A stretch of DNA of 64,000 bases from Pararoseomonas sp. SCSIO 73927 (GCF_037040815.1 NZ_CP146232.1:3566001-3630000); one strand, 5' to 3'; positions 16,512 to 27,005 are shown, counted from the stretch's first letter. Translations and numbers: made by a program. The notes: generated by a model not told the origin, from the sequence alone.

Positions 16512-17267
16512 ATGGCGGAGAAGGTAGTTCTGGTGACGGGCGCGGGCTCCGGCATCGGCGAGGCGACGGTGCGGCGATTCTCGCGCGACGGCTACGCGGT
16601 GGTGCTGGCCGGCCGCACGCGGTCGAAGCTGGATCGCGTGGCCGGCGATCTGCCCGCCGAACGCACCCTGGTGGAGGAGGCCGACGTCTCCGATGAGGAG
16701 GGGTGCATTTTCCTGGTCAACCGCGCGGTGGAGCGCTTCGGCCGGCTCGACGTGCTGGTGAACAATGCCGGCGTCCACGCCAGCGGCCCGGTGGCGGAGG
16801 CCAGCACCGCCGACTGGCGCAAGGTCATGGGCACGAACCTGGACGGCGTCTTCTTCCTTACCCGCGCCGCCGTGCCACACCTCGTGAGCACGCGGGGGAA
16901 CATCGTCAATGTCTCCTCCGTCTCCGGCCTCGGCGGGGATTGGGACATGAGCATCTACAACGCCGCCAAGGGCGCCGTGACGAACTTCACCCGCGCCGTG
17001 GCGATGGAGCTAGGCCCCAAGGGCGTGCGCGTGAACGCCGTGAACCCCGCCCTGACCCTGACGGACATGACGGAGGGCATGAAGGGCGACGAGGGGCTGC
17101 TGGCAAAGTTCCGGGAGCGCACGCCGCTCGGCCGCCCCGCCGACCCGGCCGACATCGCCGACGTCATCGCCTTCCTCGCGGGCCATGACGCCCGCTACGT
17201 CACCGGCGTGAACCTGCCCGTGGATGGCGGCCTCTCGGCCTCCAACGGCCAGCCGCCCCAGGCATAG
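16512..17267 (+). CDS. SDR family oxidoreductase
   Basis: A 251-residue classical short-chain dehydrogenase. The Rossmann glycine motif is 'TGAGSGIGEA', then 'NNAG' at about residue 85, catalytic Ser in 'NVSSVSG', and YxxxK in 'YNAAKGAV'. It ends 'VTGVNLPVDGGLSASNG', the usual cofactor-proximal tail. The substrate is unknown. GGAGGCGG upstream fixes the ATG. It lies 43 bp before the ribokinase gene in the same direction. Confidence 0.92.
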   Translation: MAEKVVLVTGAGSGIGEATVRRFSRDGYAVVLAGRTRSKLDRVAGDLPAERTLVEEADVSDEEGCIFLVNRAVERFGRLDVLVNNAGVHASGPVAEASTADWRKVMGTNLDGVFFLTRAAVPHLVSTRGNIVNVSSVSGLGGDWDMSIYNAAKGAVTNFTRAVAMELGPKGVRVNAVNPALTLTDMTEGMKGDEGLLAKFRERTPLGRPADPADIADVIAFLAGHDARYVTGVNLPVDGGLSASNGQPPQA

Positions 17268-17310
17268 CGGCGCGGCTTGCGAGCGCTGCCCGGCCGCCCG
17301 ACAAGCGCGC

Positions 17311-18195
17311 ATGCGCGTCACCGTCTTCGGCTCCGCCAACGCCGATCTCGTCTTCCCCGTGGAGACCCTGCCCGGGCCGGGCCACACGGTGCTGGCCGGC
17401 CCCTGGCGGGCGCTGCCGGGTGGCAAGGGCGCCAACCAGGCCGTGGCGGCGGCGCGGGACGGCGCGGCCGTGCGCTTCGCCGGCGCCGTGGGCCGCGACA
17501 CGATGGCGGAGACCGCACTCTCCGCCCTGCGCGCCGCCGGGGCCGACCTCTCGGCCGTGGCGGTGACGGATGCGCCCACCGGCGCCGCCTGCATCTGCGT
17601 GGACGCGGCAGGCCGCAACGGGATCGCCGTCTCGCTCGGCGCCAATGCCCTGGCGAGGGCCGCGCAGGTGCCGCCGCTCGCCCCCGGCGAGGTGGTGCTG
17701 TTGCAGATGGAGGTCCCGGCCGCGGAGAACGCCGCCCTTATCCGCCGCGCCCGTGCGGAGGGGGCCCGCGCGATCCTCAACCTCGCCCCGGCGGTGCCGG
17801 TGGAACCGGATGCCCTCCGCGCCCTGCACCTGCTGGTGGTGAACGAGCACGAGGCCGCCTGGCTGGCGGCCCATTTCGGCTGCGCCACCTCCGCCGCCGG
17901 ATTGCACGCCGCCCTCGGCGTCACGGTGGCCGTCACCCTCGGGGAGGCCGGGGCGGAAGCGGCGGGGGAGGGGGCGCGCTGGCGCATTCCCGCCTTCCCG
18001 GTCCGGGCGGTGGACACGACCGGCGCCGGCGATGCCTGGTGCGGCGTCCTGGCCGCCGCCCTGTCCCGCGGGGCACCGCTTGAGGCGGCGATGCGCCGCG
18101 CCGCGGCCGCTGCTTCCATCGCCTGCACCCGCCCGGGCGCCGCGGAAGCCATGCCGACGGCGGCCGAGACGGAGGCGCTGCTCCGCGCGGGCTGA
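17311..18195 (+). CDS. rbsK: Ribokinase (PfkB family sugar kinase)
   Basis: A 294-residue PfkB-family kinase that phosphorylates ribose (or a related sugar/nucleoside) with ATP. The first signature is 'GGKGANQAVAAARDGA'; the second, with the anion hole and catalytic Asp, is 'DTTGAGDAWCGVL' near residue 238. 'NEHEAAWL' in the middle matches ribokinase. The length is close to E. coli RbsK. No ribose transporter is nearby, so ribose specificity is inferred from sequence only. Confidence 0.87.
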   Translation: MRVTVFGSANADLVFPVETLPGPGHTVLAGPWRALPGGKGANQAVAAARDGAAVRFAGAVGRDTMAETALSALRAAGADLSAVAVTDAPTGAACICVDAAGRNGIAVSLGANALARAAQVPPLAPGEVVLLQMEVPAAENAALIRRARAEGARAILNLAPAVPVEPDALRALHLLVVNEHEAAWLAAHFGCATSAAGLHAALGVTVAVTLGEAGAEAAGEGARWRIPAFPVRAVDTTGAGDAWCGVLAAALSRGAPLEAAMRRAAAAASIACTRPGAAEAMPTAAETEALLRAG

Positions 18196-18197
18196 GC

Positions 18198-19328
18198 TCA
18201 GTCCCGCAGCAGCGTCACCCGGATCGCGAGCCCGCGCAGGTCCCCGGCGCCCGCCTTCTCCTGCGCGCTCACCAGCTGGGTGCGGATGGTGGAGATCCGC
18301 ACCCCCCGCTCCTCCGCGATCTCGGCCGGGGACTTCCCGGCGGCCAGGGCGATCGCCACCTCCGCCTCCTTGCGGGTGAAGCCGAAGAGCCGCTGCGCCC
18401 GGCGCAGCCTTGCCTCGTCCGGCGTCATCACCTCGGGGGTGATGAGCACCAGCACCCAGCCCGTCCCGCCCGCGAGGTGCGCCTGCAGCGGCGAGACCGT
18501 GAGGCGGCAGGGCCCCGCCGGGCCGAGAGGGAGAAGGCCCTCCATCCCCGCGCCTCCCCGTGCCGCATCGGCGATCGCGGCGTGCAGCCGGCGCGTCTCC
18601 CCCTCGCTCCCCAGGCGCAGCACCCGGTCGGGCGCGGCCCCGTGCAGGCGCAGCGCGCCGGCCGTGTCCAGCCGCTCCGCGGCGGCGTTGGCCTGGCGGA
18701 CGCGCCCGTGGCCGTCCGTCACCACGGCCGCCGTGCCGAGCCCGTCCAGCACCGCCGCCACGCCCCGGTCCCAGGCGAAGGACATGACGGGCCCGCCGGG
18801 GACGAAGATCTGCTGCCAGATCTGCCAGGACCGCCGGAGATGCGGGACCAGCCGCTGCAGCCGCGCCGCATCCTGCGCGGAGAAGGCCCCGTGGTTCCGC
18901 GGCTTGAGCACCGAGACCGTGCCGACCGTCCCGGAAGGGTCGTTGCCGAGCGTCATGCAGGCCCCGACCACGTGGAAGGTGTCGAGGTGGCGCCCGAAGT
19001 CGTTGTAGTACTCGGTGCGCGCCAGCTCCTCGTCGGCGATCAGCTCCGCCCCGCGCGCCACCCGGCCCGTCTCGATCCGGCTGGCCGGACCCATCCAGGG
19101 ATCGAGCCGGTGGAAATACGCCTGGTAGAGCGGCGACGCCTCCCGGGGCAGGTTCGTCAGCAGATCGGTGACGGGCCGCCCCGTCCTCGGATCGACCCTC
19201 CACAGCGACGAGGTCGCGCCACCGGCCATCCGCGCCAGCGCGCCGGGCAGGCGGCTCCGGGCCTCGGCGTCCGTGGCCGAGAGGTAGATGTCGCCGACCA
19301 GCGCATCCCACGCCGCTTCATCGTCCAT
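18198..19328 (-). CDS. LuxR-family transcriptional regulator
   Basis: A 376-residue protein. The N-terminal region ('YQAYFHRLDPWMGPASRIETGRVARGAELI') resembles that of the LuxR-type protein at 11977-13233. A PAS-like middle follows ('VLDGLGTAAVVTDGHGRVRQANAAAERL'), and the C-terminal LuxR helix-turn-helix reads 'FGFTRKEAEVAIALAAGKSPAEIAEERGVRISTIRTQLVSAQEKAG'. The two are probably paralogues. The ATG lacks a strong ribosome site. It converges on the ribokinase gene with two bases between stops. Signal and targets are unknown. Confidence 0.83.
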   Translation of the reverse strand: MDDEAAWDALVGDIYLSATDAEARSRLPGALARMAGGATSSLWRVDPRTGRPVTDLLTNLPREASPLYQAYFHRLDPWMGPASRIETGRVARGAELIADEELARTEYYNDFGRHLDTFHVVGACMTLGNDPSGTVGTVSVLKPRNHGAFSAQDAARLQRLVPHLRRSWQIWQQIFVPGGPVMSFAWDRGVAAVLDGLGTAAVVTDGHGRVRQANAAAERLDTAGALRLHGAAPDRVLRLGSEGETRRLHAAIADAARGGAGMEGLLPLGPAGPCRLTVSPLQAHLAGGTGWVLVLITPEVMTPDEARLRRAQRLFGFTRKEAEVAIALAAGKSPAEIAEERGVRISTIRTQLVSAQEKAGAGDLRGLAIRVTLLRD

Positions 19329-19384
19329 TCGTGGTCCAGCTTCGCCCCGCCCGGGCCCCGTAACGATCCTCGCCCGGGGATCGT

Positions 19385-20557
19385 TTAGTCCACAACGATT
19401 CGTGGCCCCGCGGTCCCTCGCGCCCCGCCCGCCTTGGCCCAGACCCGGTCCGCGATGCTCCGGTAAAGGCCCGCCTCGTGGCTCTCCGGTGCCGCCAGCA
19501 CCACCGGCCGCCCGGCATCCGCGTGCTCCCGGATGGAGAGGGTGAGGGGCAGCTCGCCCAGGAACTCCACCCCCAGCCGCTCCGCCTCCGCCCGCGCGCC
19601 GCCGTGGCCGAACACGTCGCTGCGGTGGTTGCAGTTGGGGCAGCAGAAATAGCTCATGTTCTCCACCAGCCCGAGCACGGGAACGCTCACCTTCTCGAAC
19701 ATGCGGATGCCCCGCCGGGCATCCAGCAGCGCCACGTCCTGCGGGGTGGAGACGATCACGGCCCCCCGCAGCGCGACCCTCTGGGAGAGGGTGAGCTGCG
19801 CGTCGCCCGTGCCCGGCGGCATGTCGATCACCATGGCGTCCAGCGGGCCCCACTCCACCTGGGACATCATCTGCTCCAGCGCGCCCATCACCATCGGGCC
19901 GCGCCAGATCATCGGCTGCTCCTGGTCCACCAGGAAGCCGATCGACATCGCCTTCAGCCCCCAGGCCTCCACCGGCATGATCCGGTTCCCGTCGGTCCGC
20001 GGCCGCTCATTGGCGCCCAGCATCATCGGCAGGGAAGGCCCGTAGATATCCGCGTCCAGCAGCCCGATCCGGAGGCCTTTCTGCGCCAGGGAGACGGCGA
20101 GGTTCACCGCCGTCGTGCTCTTCCCCACCCCGCCCTTGCCGGAGGCCACGGCGATCACCGCCCCCGCCTCCTGCAGCAGCATGGCCCCGCGCGGGCCGCC
20201 CTGGGGGCCAGGGCCGCCGCCAGGGTTGGGACCGTGCGCGTGTCCATGCCCGGGCCCTTGGCCCTGCCCTTGCGCCGGGCCGGAGGAGGGGGCGCCGGCC
20301 GGGCCTCCCCGGTGCGCCGTCAGCACCGCCGTCGCCGCCCGCACGCCGGGCACCGCCCGCGCCGCCGCTTCGGCGGCGGCACGCACCGCCTCGTACTCCC
20401 GCGCCCGCTCCCGCGGCACGGCGATCTCCACCTGCACCATCCCGTCCCGCACGGCGATCCCGCCGAGCAGCCCGGCCGAGGCGATGTCCCGCCCCGTCGC
20501 CGGATCCCGCACCCCCGCCATCGCGGACCGAACCGCCGCCTCCAGCCCGCTCACCAT
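19385..20557 (-). CDS. mrp: Mrp/ApbC (NBP35-type) iron-sulfur carrier ATPase
   Basis: A 390-residue P-loop ATPase that carries Fe-S clusters. The N-terminal 90 residues are a MIP18/DUF59-like domain. A Gly/Pro/His-rich linker follows (about 92-125, including GHGHAHG). The ATPase domain contains the deviant Walker A 'SGKGGVGKSTTAVNLA', the switch 'DADIYGPSLPMMLG', 'IDMPPGTGDAQLTL' and the cluster-binding C-P-N-C in 'MSYFCCPNCNHRSDVFG'. It is divergent from hflK. The His-rich linker is unusual and might bind metal. Confidence 0.93.
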   Translation of the reverse strand: MVSGLEAAVRSAMAGVRDPATGRDIASAGLLGGIAVRDGMVQVEIAVPRERAREYEAVRAAAEAAARAVPGVRAATAVLTAHRGGPAGAPSSGPAQGQGQGPGHGHAHGPNPGGGPGPQGGPRGAMLLQEAGAVIAVASGKGGVGKSTTAVNLAVSLAQKGLRIGLLDADIYGPSLPMMLGANERPRTDGNRIMPVEAWGLKAMSIGFLVDQEQPMIWRGPMVMGALEQMMSQVEWGPLDAMVIDMPPGTGDAQLTLSQRVALRGAVIVSTPQDVALLDARRGIRMFEKVSVPVLGLVENMSYFCCPNCNHRSDVFGHGGARAEAERLGVEFLGELPLTLSIREHADAGRPVVLAAPESHEAGLYRSIADRVWAKAGGARGTAGPRIVVD

Positions 20558-20738
20558 CGCTTGAAAACCCCCGCATCCCCGCCAACATGGCGACCTGCCC
20601 GGCCCGCCCCCGGATCAAGGGGGAGAGGGCCGCGAATGCCATATGGGCGGCCCCCACCCCGTTCAACCCACATGGGGCGACCCATCGAGGGCCAGGCGGG
20701 CGGGGCCGTCGCGTTACTGAGGGGAGAGTGACCACCCG

Positions 20739-21980
20739 ATGCCGTGGAACAACAGCGGCGGACCGAATCCCTGGGGTTCCCCCGGCGGCGGCAACAACCG
20801 CCCGCAGGGTCCCTGGGGCAGCCCGCCGCCGAATGGCGGGAACAGCGGGGGCCAGGGCGGCCGCGGCCCGGACCTGGACGACGCTATCCGCCAAGCGCAG
20901 GACGCGGTGCGCCGCTGGATGCCGCGCCGCTTCCCCGGCGGGGGCGGCGCCTCCGGCGGCAAGGGGATCGCCGTCCTCGCCGTGCTCGCGCTCGCCGCCT
21001 GGGGCGCCTCCGGCATCTACAGGGTGCAGCCGGACGAGCAGGGCATCGTCATGCGCTTCGGCGCCTACAACCGCTGGACCGGGCCGGGCCTGAACTACCG
21101 CATTCCCTGGCCGGTCGAGAGCGTCACGACGCCCCGCGTCACGCGGATCAACCGCGTGGATGTCGGCTTCCGCAGCGCCGTCGACACCGCCGTCGTCGCC
21201 CAGCGCCCCACCCCCAGCCGCGATGTGCTGGAGGAGAGCATGATGCTCACCGGGGACGAGAACATCATCGACATCGACTTCGCCGTGTTCTGGCGCATCC
21301 GCAACGCCGGCGAGTACCTGTTCAACACCCGCAACCCCGAGATCACCGTGAAGTCCGCCGCCGAGAGCATGATGCGCGAGGTGATCGGCCGCACGCCGAT
21401 CCAGCCCGCGCTGACCGAGGCGCGCGCGCAGATCGAGCAGCAGGTCCGCCAGGGCACCCAGGCCATCCTCGACCAGTACGGCGCGGGCGTTGAGATCACC
21501 CAGGTGCAGCTGCAGAAGGTGGACCCGCCCCAGGCCGTGATCGAGGCGTTCCGCGACGTGCAGCGCGCCGCGGCCGACCGCGAGCGCGCCCGCAACGAGG
21601 CCGAGGCCTACCGCAACGACATCATCCCCCGCGCGCGCGGCGAGGCGGAGCGGATGGTGCAGGAGGCCCAGGGCCAGAAGGACAGCCAGATCGCCCGCGC
21701 CCGGGGCGAAGCGCAGCGCTTCATTTCCGTCCTCTCGTCCTACCAAGTGGCGCAGGACGTAACGATGCGTCGCATCTACCTGGAGACGATGGAGGAGATC
21801 CTCCGGAAGAATCCGAAGATCATCGTGGATGACCGGCTCCAGGGTCTCGTGCCTCTGCTGAACCTCGATGCCGGCCGCGCGCCGCCTCCGGCCCGCAACG
21901 GCGCGGTACCGCAGCCGCCCCGCCCGGCGGCGCCCACGCCTGCCGCCCCGAGCCCGAGCGTGCAGGGAGCCGCCCGATGA
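20739..21980 (+). CDS. hflK: HflK, subunit of the FtsH modulator complex
   Basis: A 413-residue band-7 (SPFH) protein. The first 70 residues are Gly/Asn/Pro-rich, as usual for HflK. One membrane segment is seen ('GIAVLAVLALAAWGASGIY'), then the band-7 domain ('GLNYRIPWPVESV', 'DENIIDIDFAVFWRIRNAGEYLFN') and a charged coiled region to about residue 330. With HflC it forms a periplasmic cage around FtsH and modulates its proteolysis. AGGGGAGAG precedes the ATG. Its TGA overlaps the hflC start as ATGA, indicating translational coupling. Confidence 0.95.
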   Translation: MPWNNSGGPNPWGSPGGGNNRPQGPWGSPPPNGGNSGGQGGRGPDLDDAIRQAQDAVRRWMPRRFPGGGGASGGKGIAVLAVLALAAWGASGIYRVQPDEQGIVMRFGAYNRWTGPGLNYRIPWPVESVTTPRVTRINRVDVGFRSAVDTAVVAQRPTPSRDVLEESMMLTGDENIIDIDFAVFWRIRNAGEYLFNTRNPEITVKSAAESMMREVIGRTPIQPALTEARAQIEQQVRQGTQAILDQYGAGVEITQVQLQKVDPPQAVIEAFRDVQRAAADRERARNEAEAYRNDIIPRARGEAERMVQEAQGQKDSQIARARGEAQRFISVLSSYQVAQDVTMRRIYLETMEEILRKNPKIIVDDRLQGLVPLLNLDAGRAPPPARNGAVPQPPRPAAPTPAAPSPSVQGAAR

Positions 21981-22852
21981 ACCGCCTGACCATCGCGCTC
22001 GTCGCGGCCGCGATCGTGGTCGTGACCGCCGCCTCCAGCCTCTTCACCGTGCACCAGACGCAGCAGGTGCTGATCACGCAGTTCGGCGAGCCGCGCCGCG
22101 TCATCCAGACCCCCGGCCTGCACGTGAAGGTGCCCTTCATCCAGAGCGTGATCGCGCTGGACCGCCGCCTGCTGGACTACGAGGCGCCGGGCGAGGAGCT
22201 GATCCTGAGCGACCAGCGCCGCCTGATCGTGGACAGCTTCACGCGCTTCCGCATCACCGACCCGCTGCTCTTCTTCCAGACGGTGGGCGTGCAGGAGAAC
22301 GGCATCCGCGGCCGCCTGGCCTCCATCGTCTCCTCCTCGCTGCGCCGCGTGCTCGGCAGCGAGTCCCTGCTCAACGTCCTCTCGGCGGGCCGCCTGCGGA
22401 TCATGAACGAGATCCGGGACCAGGTGAACCGCGAGGCAAAGAGCTTCGGGATCGAGGTGGCCGACGTGCGCGTCCGCCGCGCCGACCTGCCGGAGGAGAA
22501 CACCCAGGCCATCCTGTCCCGCATGCAGTCCGAGCGCGAGCGCGTGGCCCGCGAGCAGCGCGCGGAGGGCGCGGAGCAGGGGGCCCGCATCCGCGCGGCC
22601 GCCGACCGCGACCGCACCGTGCTGCTGGCCGAGGCCACGGCCCAGGCCGACGTGCTGCGCGGCCAGGGCGAGCAGGAGAGCATCCGCACCTTCGCGGACG
22701 CCTTCCAGCGCGACCCGGAGTTCTTCGGCTTCTGGCGGAGCATGCAGGCCTATCGCGAGGCCTTTGCCGAGGGCGGGGAGACGCGCCTGCTCCTCTCCCC
22801 CGAGAGCGAGTTCTTCCGCTTCTTCCGCGAGCTGCCCGGGACCTCCCGCTAG
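21977..22852 (+). CDS. hflC: HflC, subunit of the FtsH modulator complex
   Basis: A 291-residue band-7 protein with an N-terminal membrane anchor ('TIALVAAAIVVVTAASSLFTVHQTQQVLITQFGEP'). The SPFH core follows ('GLHVKVPFIQSVIALDRRLLDYEAPGEELILSDQRRLIVDSFTRFRI') and then 'AEATAQADVLRGQGE'. It partners HflK, with whose gene it overlaps by four bases. A strong terminator follows at 22875-22914, so degP downstream likely has its own promoter. Confidence 0.95.
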   Translation: MNRLTIALVAAAIVVVTAASSLFTVHQTQQVLITQFGEPRRVIQTPGLHVKVPFIQSVIALDRRLLDYEAPGEELILSDQRRLIVDSFTRFRITDPLLFFQTVGVQENGIRGRLASIVSSSLRRVLGSESLLNVLSAGRLRIMNEIRDQVNREAKSFGIEVADVRVRRADLPEENTQAILSRMQSERERVAREQRAEGAEQGARIRAAADRDRTVLLAEATAQADVLRGQGEQESIRTFADAFQRDPEFFGFWRSMQAYREAFAEGGETRLLLSPESEFFRFFRELPGTSR

Positions 22853-22874
22853 CCGCCCGGGAAACCGGACCAGG

Positions 22875-22914
22875 ACGGCCCGCCCCCATCCCGGGGGCGG
22901 GCCGTTCCGCTTTT
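22875..22914 (+). terminator. Intrinsic terminator after hflC
   Basis: A perfect 13-bp stem (left arm ACGGCCCGCCCCC) with a 5-nt loop is followed by TCCGC and TTTT. It begins 23 bp after the hflC stop and is among the best terminators in the window. Confidence 0.75.
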
Positions 22915-23046
22915 CGCACCCAGAGGTGATCGATCCGGTCGCCCTTTGTAACAGGCTGGCCCTTCCGCCCAGCGGGGAATGGTCCAATCTGCGCATCGAG
23001 ACGCTCCCCGGCCCGTTTCCGCCGCCGGGCGCCGCGTCCCGATGCC

Positions 23047-24600
<1,554 letters not shown>

Positions 24601-24612
24601 GGGAGGCAGGGC

Positions 24613-24631
24613 CAGGGGGCTCCGCCCCCTG
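24613..24631. repeat. GC-rich hairpin element
   Basis: CAGGGGGC-TCC-GCCCCCTG forms an 8-bp stem with a 3-nt loop 13 bp after degP, followed by AACCCC. Stem-loops of this look are common dispersed intergenic elements in GC-rich alphaproteobacteria. It may help stop degP transcription but has no T-run. Confidence 0.45.
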
Positions 24632-24649
24632 AACCCCAGCCAGGAGCCT

Positions 24650-24671
24650 GGTTGGACATATATGTCCAACC
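24650..24671. promoter_or_regulatory. Perfect 22-bp palindrome
   Basis: Each half reads GGTTGGACATA and its complement, meeting at the centre TATA with no gap. It lies between the convergent degP and serA-like genes, 50 bp past degP. It is AT-rich in the middle, unlike its surroundings. A dimeric DNA-binding site or a cruciform/terminator is possible; I recognise no regulator for it. Confidence 0.5.
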
Positions 24672-24823
24672 CTGGACCTGCATGGGGCTGCCGCGGAACT
24701 GACGGGACGTGTCAGCCCTCTACGATCAGCACCTGAACCTGCCCTTGCAGTCGCCTCCACGAGTCGAGGCGCACCATCAGCGAAGGTGGGACCAACTCGA
24801 AGAAGAAGATGATGGTGAGGGGT

Positions 24824-24859
24824 CCGGGGAGAGGAAGAATTCTTTCTTCCTCTCCCCGG
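24824..24859 (-). terminator. Strong 16-bp hairpin after the serA-like gene
   Basis: A perfect 16-bp stem (left arm CCGGGGAGAGGAAGAA) with a 4-nt loop ends 20 bp before the stop of the leftward serA-like gene. No T-run follows on either strand. Its length suggests a bidirectional transcription block between convergent genes. Confidence 0.55.
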
Positions 24860-24879
24860 GACATCTCGTCAGCGAAGGA

Positions 24880-26142
24880 TCAGACCCGCTCGTAGAGTAG
24901 CCGAGCCCGCACGGTCCCGGGCAGTGCGCGCAGCTCCAGCAGCACGGCATGCGCGTCCGCCAGGCCCTCCGCATCCACCACCACGTAGCCGATCTCCGGA
25001 TCGGTCTGCAGGTACTGGCCGGCGATGTTGGCGCCGTGGCGCGTGAACACCTCGTTGAGGGCGACCAGCGTGCCGGGATGGTTGCGATGCACGTGCAGGA
25101 AGCGGGCGCCCCGCGCGCGGGCGGGCAGGATCGCCTCGGGGAAGTTCACCGCGCCCAGCGTCGCGCCGGTGTCGGAGTACTCCGCCAGCTTGCGCCCGGT
25201 CTCCTCGCCGATGCGGGACTGCGCCTCCACCGTGCTGCCGCCGATATGCGGCGTCAGGATCACGTTCTTCAGCCCTTGGAGCGGGGAAACGAAGGGGTCG
25301 TCGTTCTTCGCCGGCTCCTCGGGGAAGACGTCGATGGCCAGGCCGTGCAGGTGGCCGGACTCCACGCCCGCCTTCGCCGCCTCCAGGTCCACCACGCGCC
25401 CGCGGGCGTTGTTGATGAGCACGGCGGAGGGCTTCATCAGCCCGATCTCCTCCGCCCCGATGAGGTTCTGCGTCTCGTGCGTGTCCGGCACGTGCAGCGT
25501 CACCACGTCCGCGCCCGCCAGCAGCGCGCGGAGGGAGGGCATGGACTGCGCGTTGCCGTGCGGCAGCTTCGGGATCGGGTCGTAGTAGGTCACGCGCATA
25601 CCGAAGGCCTCGGCCATCACGGAGACCTGCGCGCCGATGTTGCCGTAGCCGACGATGCCCAGGGTCTTGCCCCGCACCTCACGGCTGTCCGCCGCGGACT
25701 TGTCCCACACGCCCTGGTGCGCGGCGTTGGAGCGCACGGGGATGCCCCGCAGCAGCATCACGATCTCCCCCATCACCAGCTCCGCGACGGAGCGGGTGTT
25801 GGAGAAGGGGGCGTTGAACACGGGGATGCCGCGGCGGCGGGCGGCGGCCAGGTCCACCTGGTCCGTCCCGATGCAGAAGCAGCCCACGGCGATCAGCCGG
25901 TCCGCCACGTCCAGCACCGCCTCCGTCACCTGGGTGCGGCTGCGGATGCCCAGCAGGTGGACGCCCTTGATGGCCTCCTTCAGCGCCGCCTCGTCCAGCG
26001 CCTTCTTCTCGCGCCGGATGTTGGAGTAGCCGGCCGCATGGAGGGTCGCCACCGCGCTGTCGGAGATGCCCTCCAGCAGCAGGATGCGGATCTTGTCCTT
26101 GGCCAGGGAGAGAGGGGCGGGGACGGGCAGGGCATCGGGCAT
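24880..26142 (-). CDS. serA: D-3-phosphoglycerate dehydrogenase with ACT domain
   Basis: About 420 residues, the length of E. coli SerA (410). The NAD-binding motif is 'GKTLGIVGYGNIGAQVSVMAEAFGM'; the catalytic set is Arg in 'NNARGRVVD', Glu in 'FPEEP' and His in 'LTPHIGGSTVEAQ'. The N-terminal 'IRILLLEGISDSAVATLHAAGY' and C-terminal ACT segment ('FLHVHRNHPGTLVALNEVFTRHGANIAGQYLQT') match SerA. It starts serine synthesis from 3-phosphoglycerate, and the ACT domain implies serine feedback. The start at 'MPDALPVPAPLS' is preferred on family length; two upstream in-frame ATGs exist. Confidence 0.92.
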   Translation of the reverse strand: MPDALPVPAPLSLAKDKIRILLLEGISDSAVATLHAAGYSNIRREKKALDEAALKEAIKGVHLLGIRSRTQVTEAVLDVADRLIAVGCFCIGTDQVDLAAARRRGIPVFNAPFSNTRSVAELVMGEIVMLLRGIPVRSNAAHQGVWDKSAADSREVRGKTLGIVGYGNIGAQVSVMAEAFGMRVTYYDPIPKLPHGNAQSMPSLRALLAGADVVTLHVPDTHETQNLIGAEEIGLMKPSAVLINNARGRVVDLEAAKAGVESGHLHGLAIDVFPEEPAKNDDPFVSPLQGLKNVILTPHIGGSTVEAQSRIGEETGRKLAEYSDTGATLGAVNFPEAILPARARGARFLHVHRNHPGTLVALNEVFTRHGANIAGQYLQTDPEIGYVVVDAEGLADAHAVLLELRALPGTVRARLLYERV

Positions 26143-26228
26143 GGCGCCGCAGGATTGCCGCATTCCCGCACCCCGGCGCAACCGCGCTGAGAGCGGGGCA
26201 GGGGCGCCCGCCGCCTATGCCCGGCCCC

Positions 26229-26882
26229 CTAGCCCAGCTGCGCCCGGATCGCCGTCGCCATCTCCTCCGGGCTCACCCCCGGCCGGAACAGGTTCCGCAG
26301 GGACCCGTCCCGCCCCATGAGGTAGGTGAAGGAGGAGTGGTCCATCAGGTACTCGGAGGCCCCGGGCGGCGTGACCTTGGCGTAGTACACCCGCCAGGCC
26401 CGCGCCGCGGCCGCCACCTGGGCCTGCGTCCCCGTCAGTCCGAGGATGGAGGGGTGGAACAGGGCGACGTAGTCCTTGATCTTGGCCGGCGTGTCCCGCT
26501 CCGGGTCGATGCTGACGAAGACCGGCCGCACCGCCTCGGCCTGCGGGCCCAGCAGGTCCATGGCCTGCGCCACGGCCTGCAGCTCGGTCGGGCAGACATC
26601 CGGGCAGAAGGTGTAGCCGAAGAAGACCAGAGCCAGCTTCCCGCGGAGGTCGGCTTCCGTCACCGTCCTCCCATCCCCGTCCACCAGCGTGAAGGGCCCG
26701 CCCACGGAAACCCCGCCCGGCAGCGCCACGCCGCCCGCGCTGGGGGCCGAAGCGCCACCGGCCAGGCGGGCGAAGGCCGCCCCGAGGTCCTCGCCGGGTT
26801 TCCTGGCCAGGAACGCGGCCCCCCAGACGGCGCCGAGGCCGAGGATGAGAACGAGGACGGCGATGCGGACAGCGCGGGTCAT
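26229..26882 (-). CDS. SCO1/SenC family copper protein
   Basis: A 217-residue thioredoxin-fold protein anchored by an N-terminal membrane segment ('IAVLVLILGLGAVWGAAFLA'). Copper ligands are visible: C-x-x-x-C in 'YTFCPDVCPTELQ' and His in 'LMDHSSFTYLMG'. SCO proteins insert copper into the CuA site of cytochrome c oxidase or act as periplasmic thiol-redox proteins. No oxidase genes are in view. It is divergent from the small protein gene at 27006. Confidence 0.9.
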   Translation of the reverse strand: MTRAVRIAVLVLILGLGAVWGAAFLARKPGEDLGAAFARLAGGASAPSAGGVALPGGVSVGGPFTLVDGDGRTVTEADLRGKLALVFFGYTFCPDVCPTELQAVAQAMDLLGPQAEAVRPVFVSIDPERDTPAKIKDYVALFHPSILGLTGTQAQVAAAARAWRVYYAKVTPPGASEYLMDHSSFTYLMGRDGSLRNLFRPGVSPEEMATAIRAQLG

Positions 26883-27005
26883 GGCCCGTCATATAGCGCA
26901 GCAACCGCAACGGGGGACGGGGTACACGCGTTAACCGACCTGTTGTTCCGCCTTCCCCATTCCCAGACGAACGGAATCCTCAGGCCAGAAAGGAAACATT
27001 GGACG

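Noticed and set aside
14907..16880. Long open frame antisense to thyX and the SDR gene
   Set aside because: Antisense shadow of strongly biased codons; the sense strand encodes recognisable enzymes.
20560..20590. CTTGAAA upstream of hflK as a sigma-32 heat-shock promoter
   Set aside because: No convincing -10 (CCCCAT-like) element at proper spacing follows; it stays a guess.
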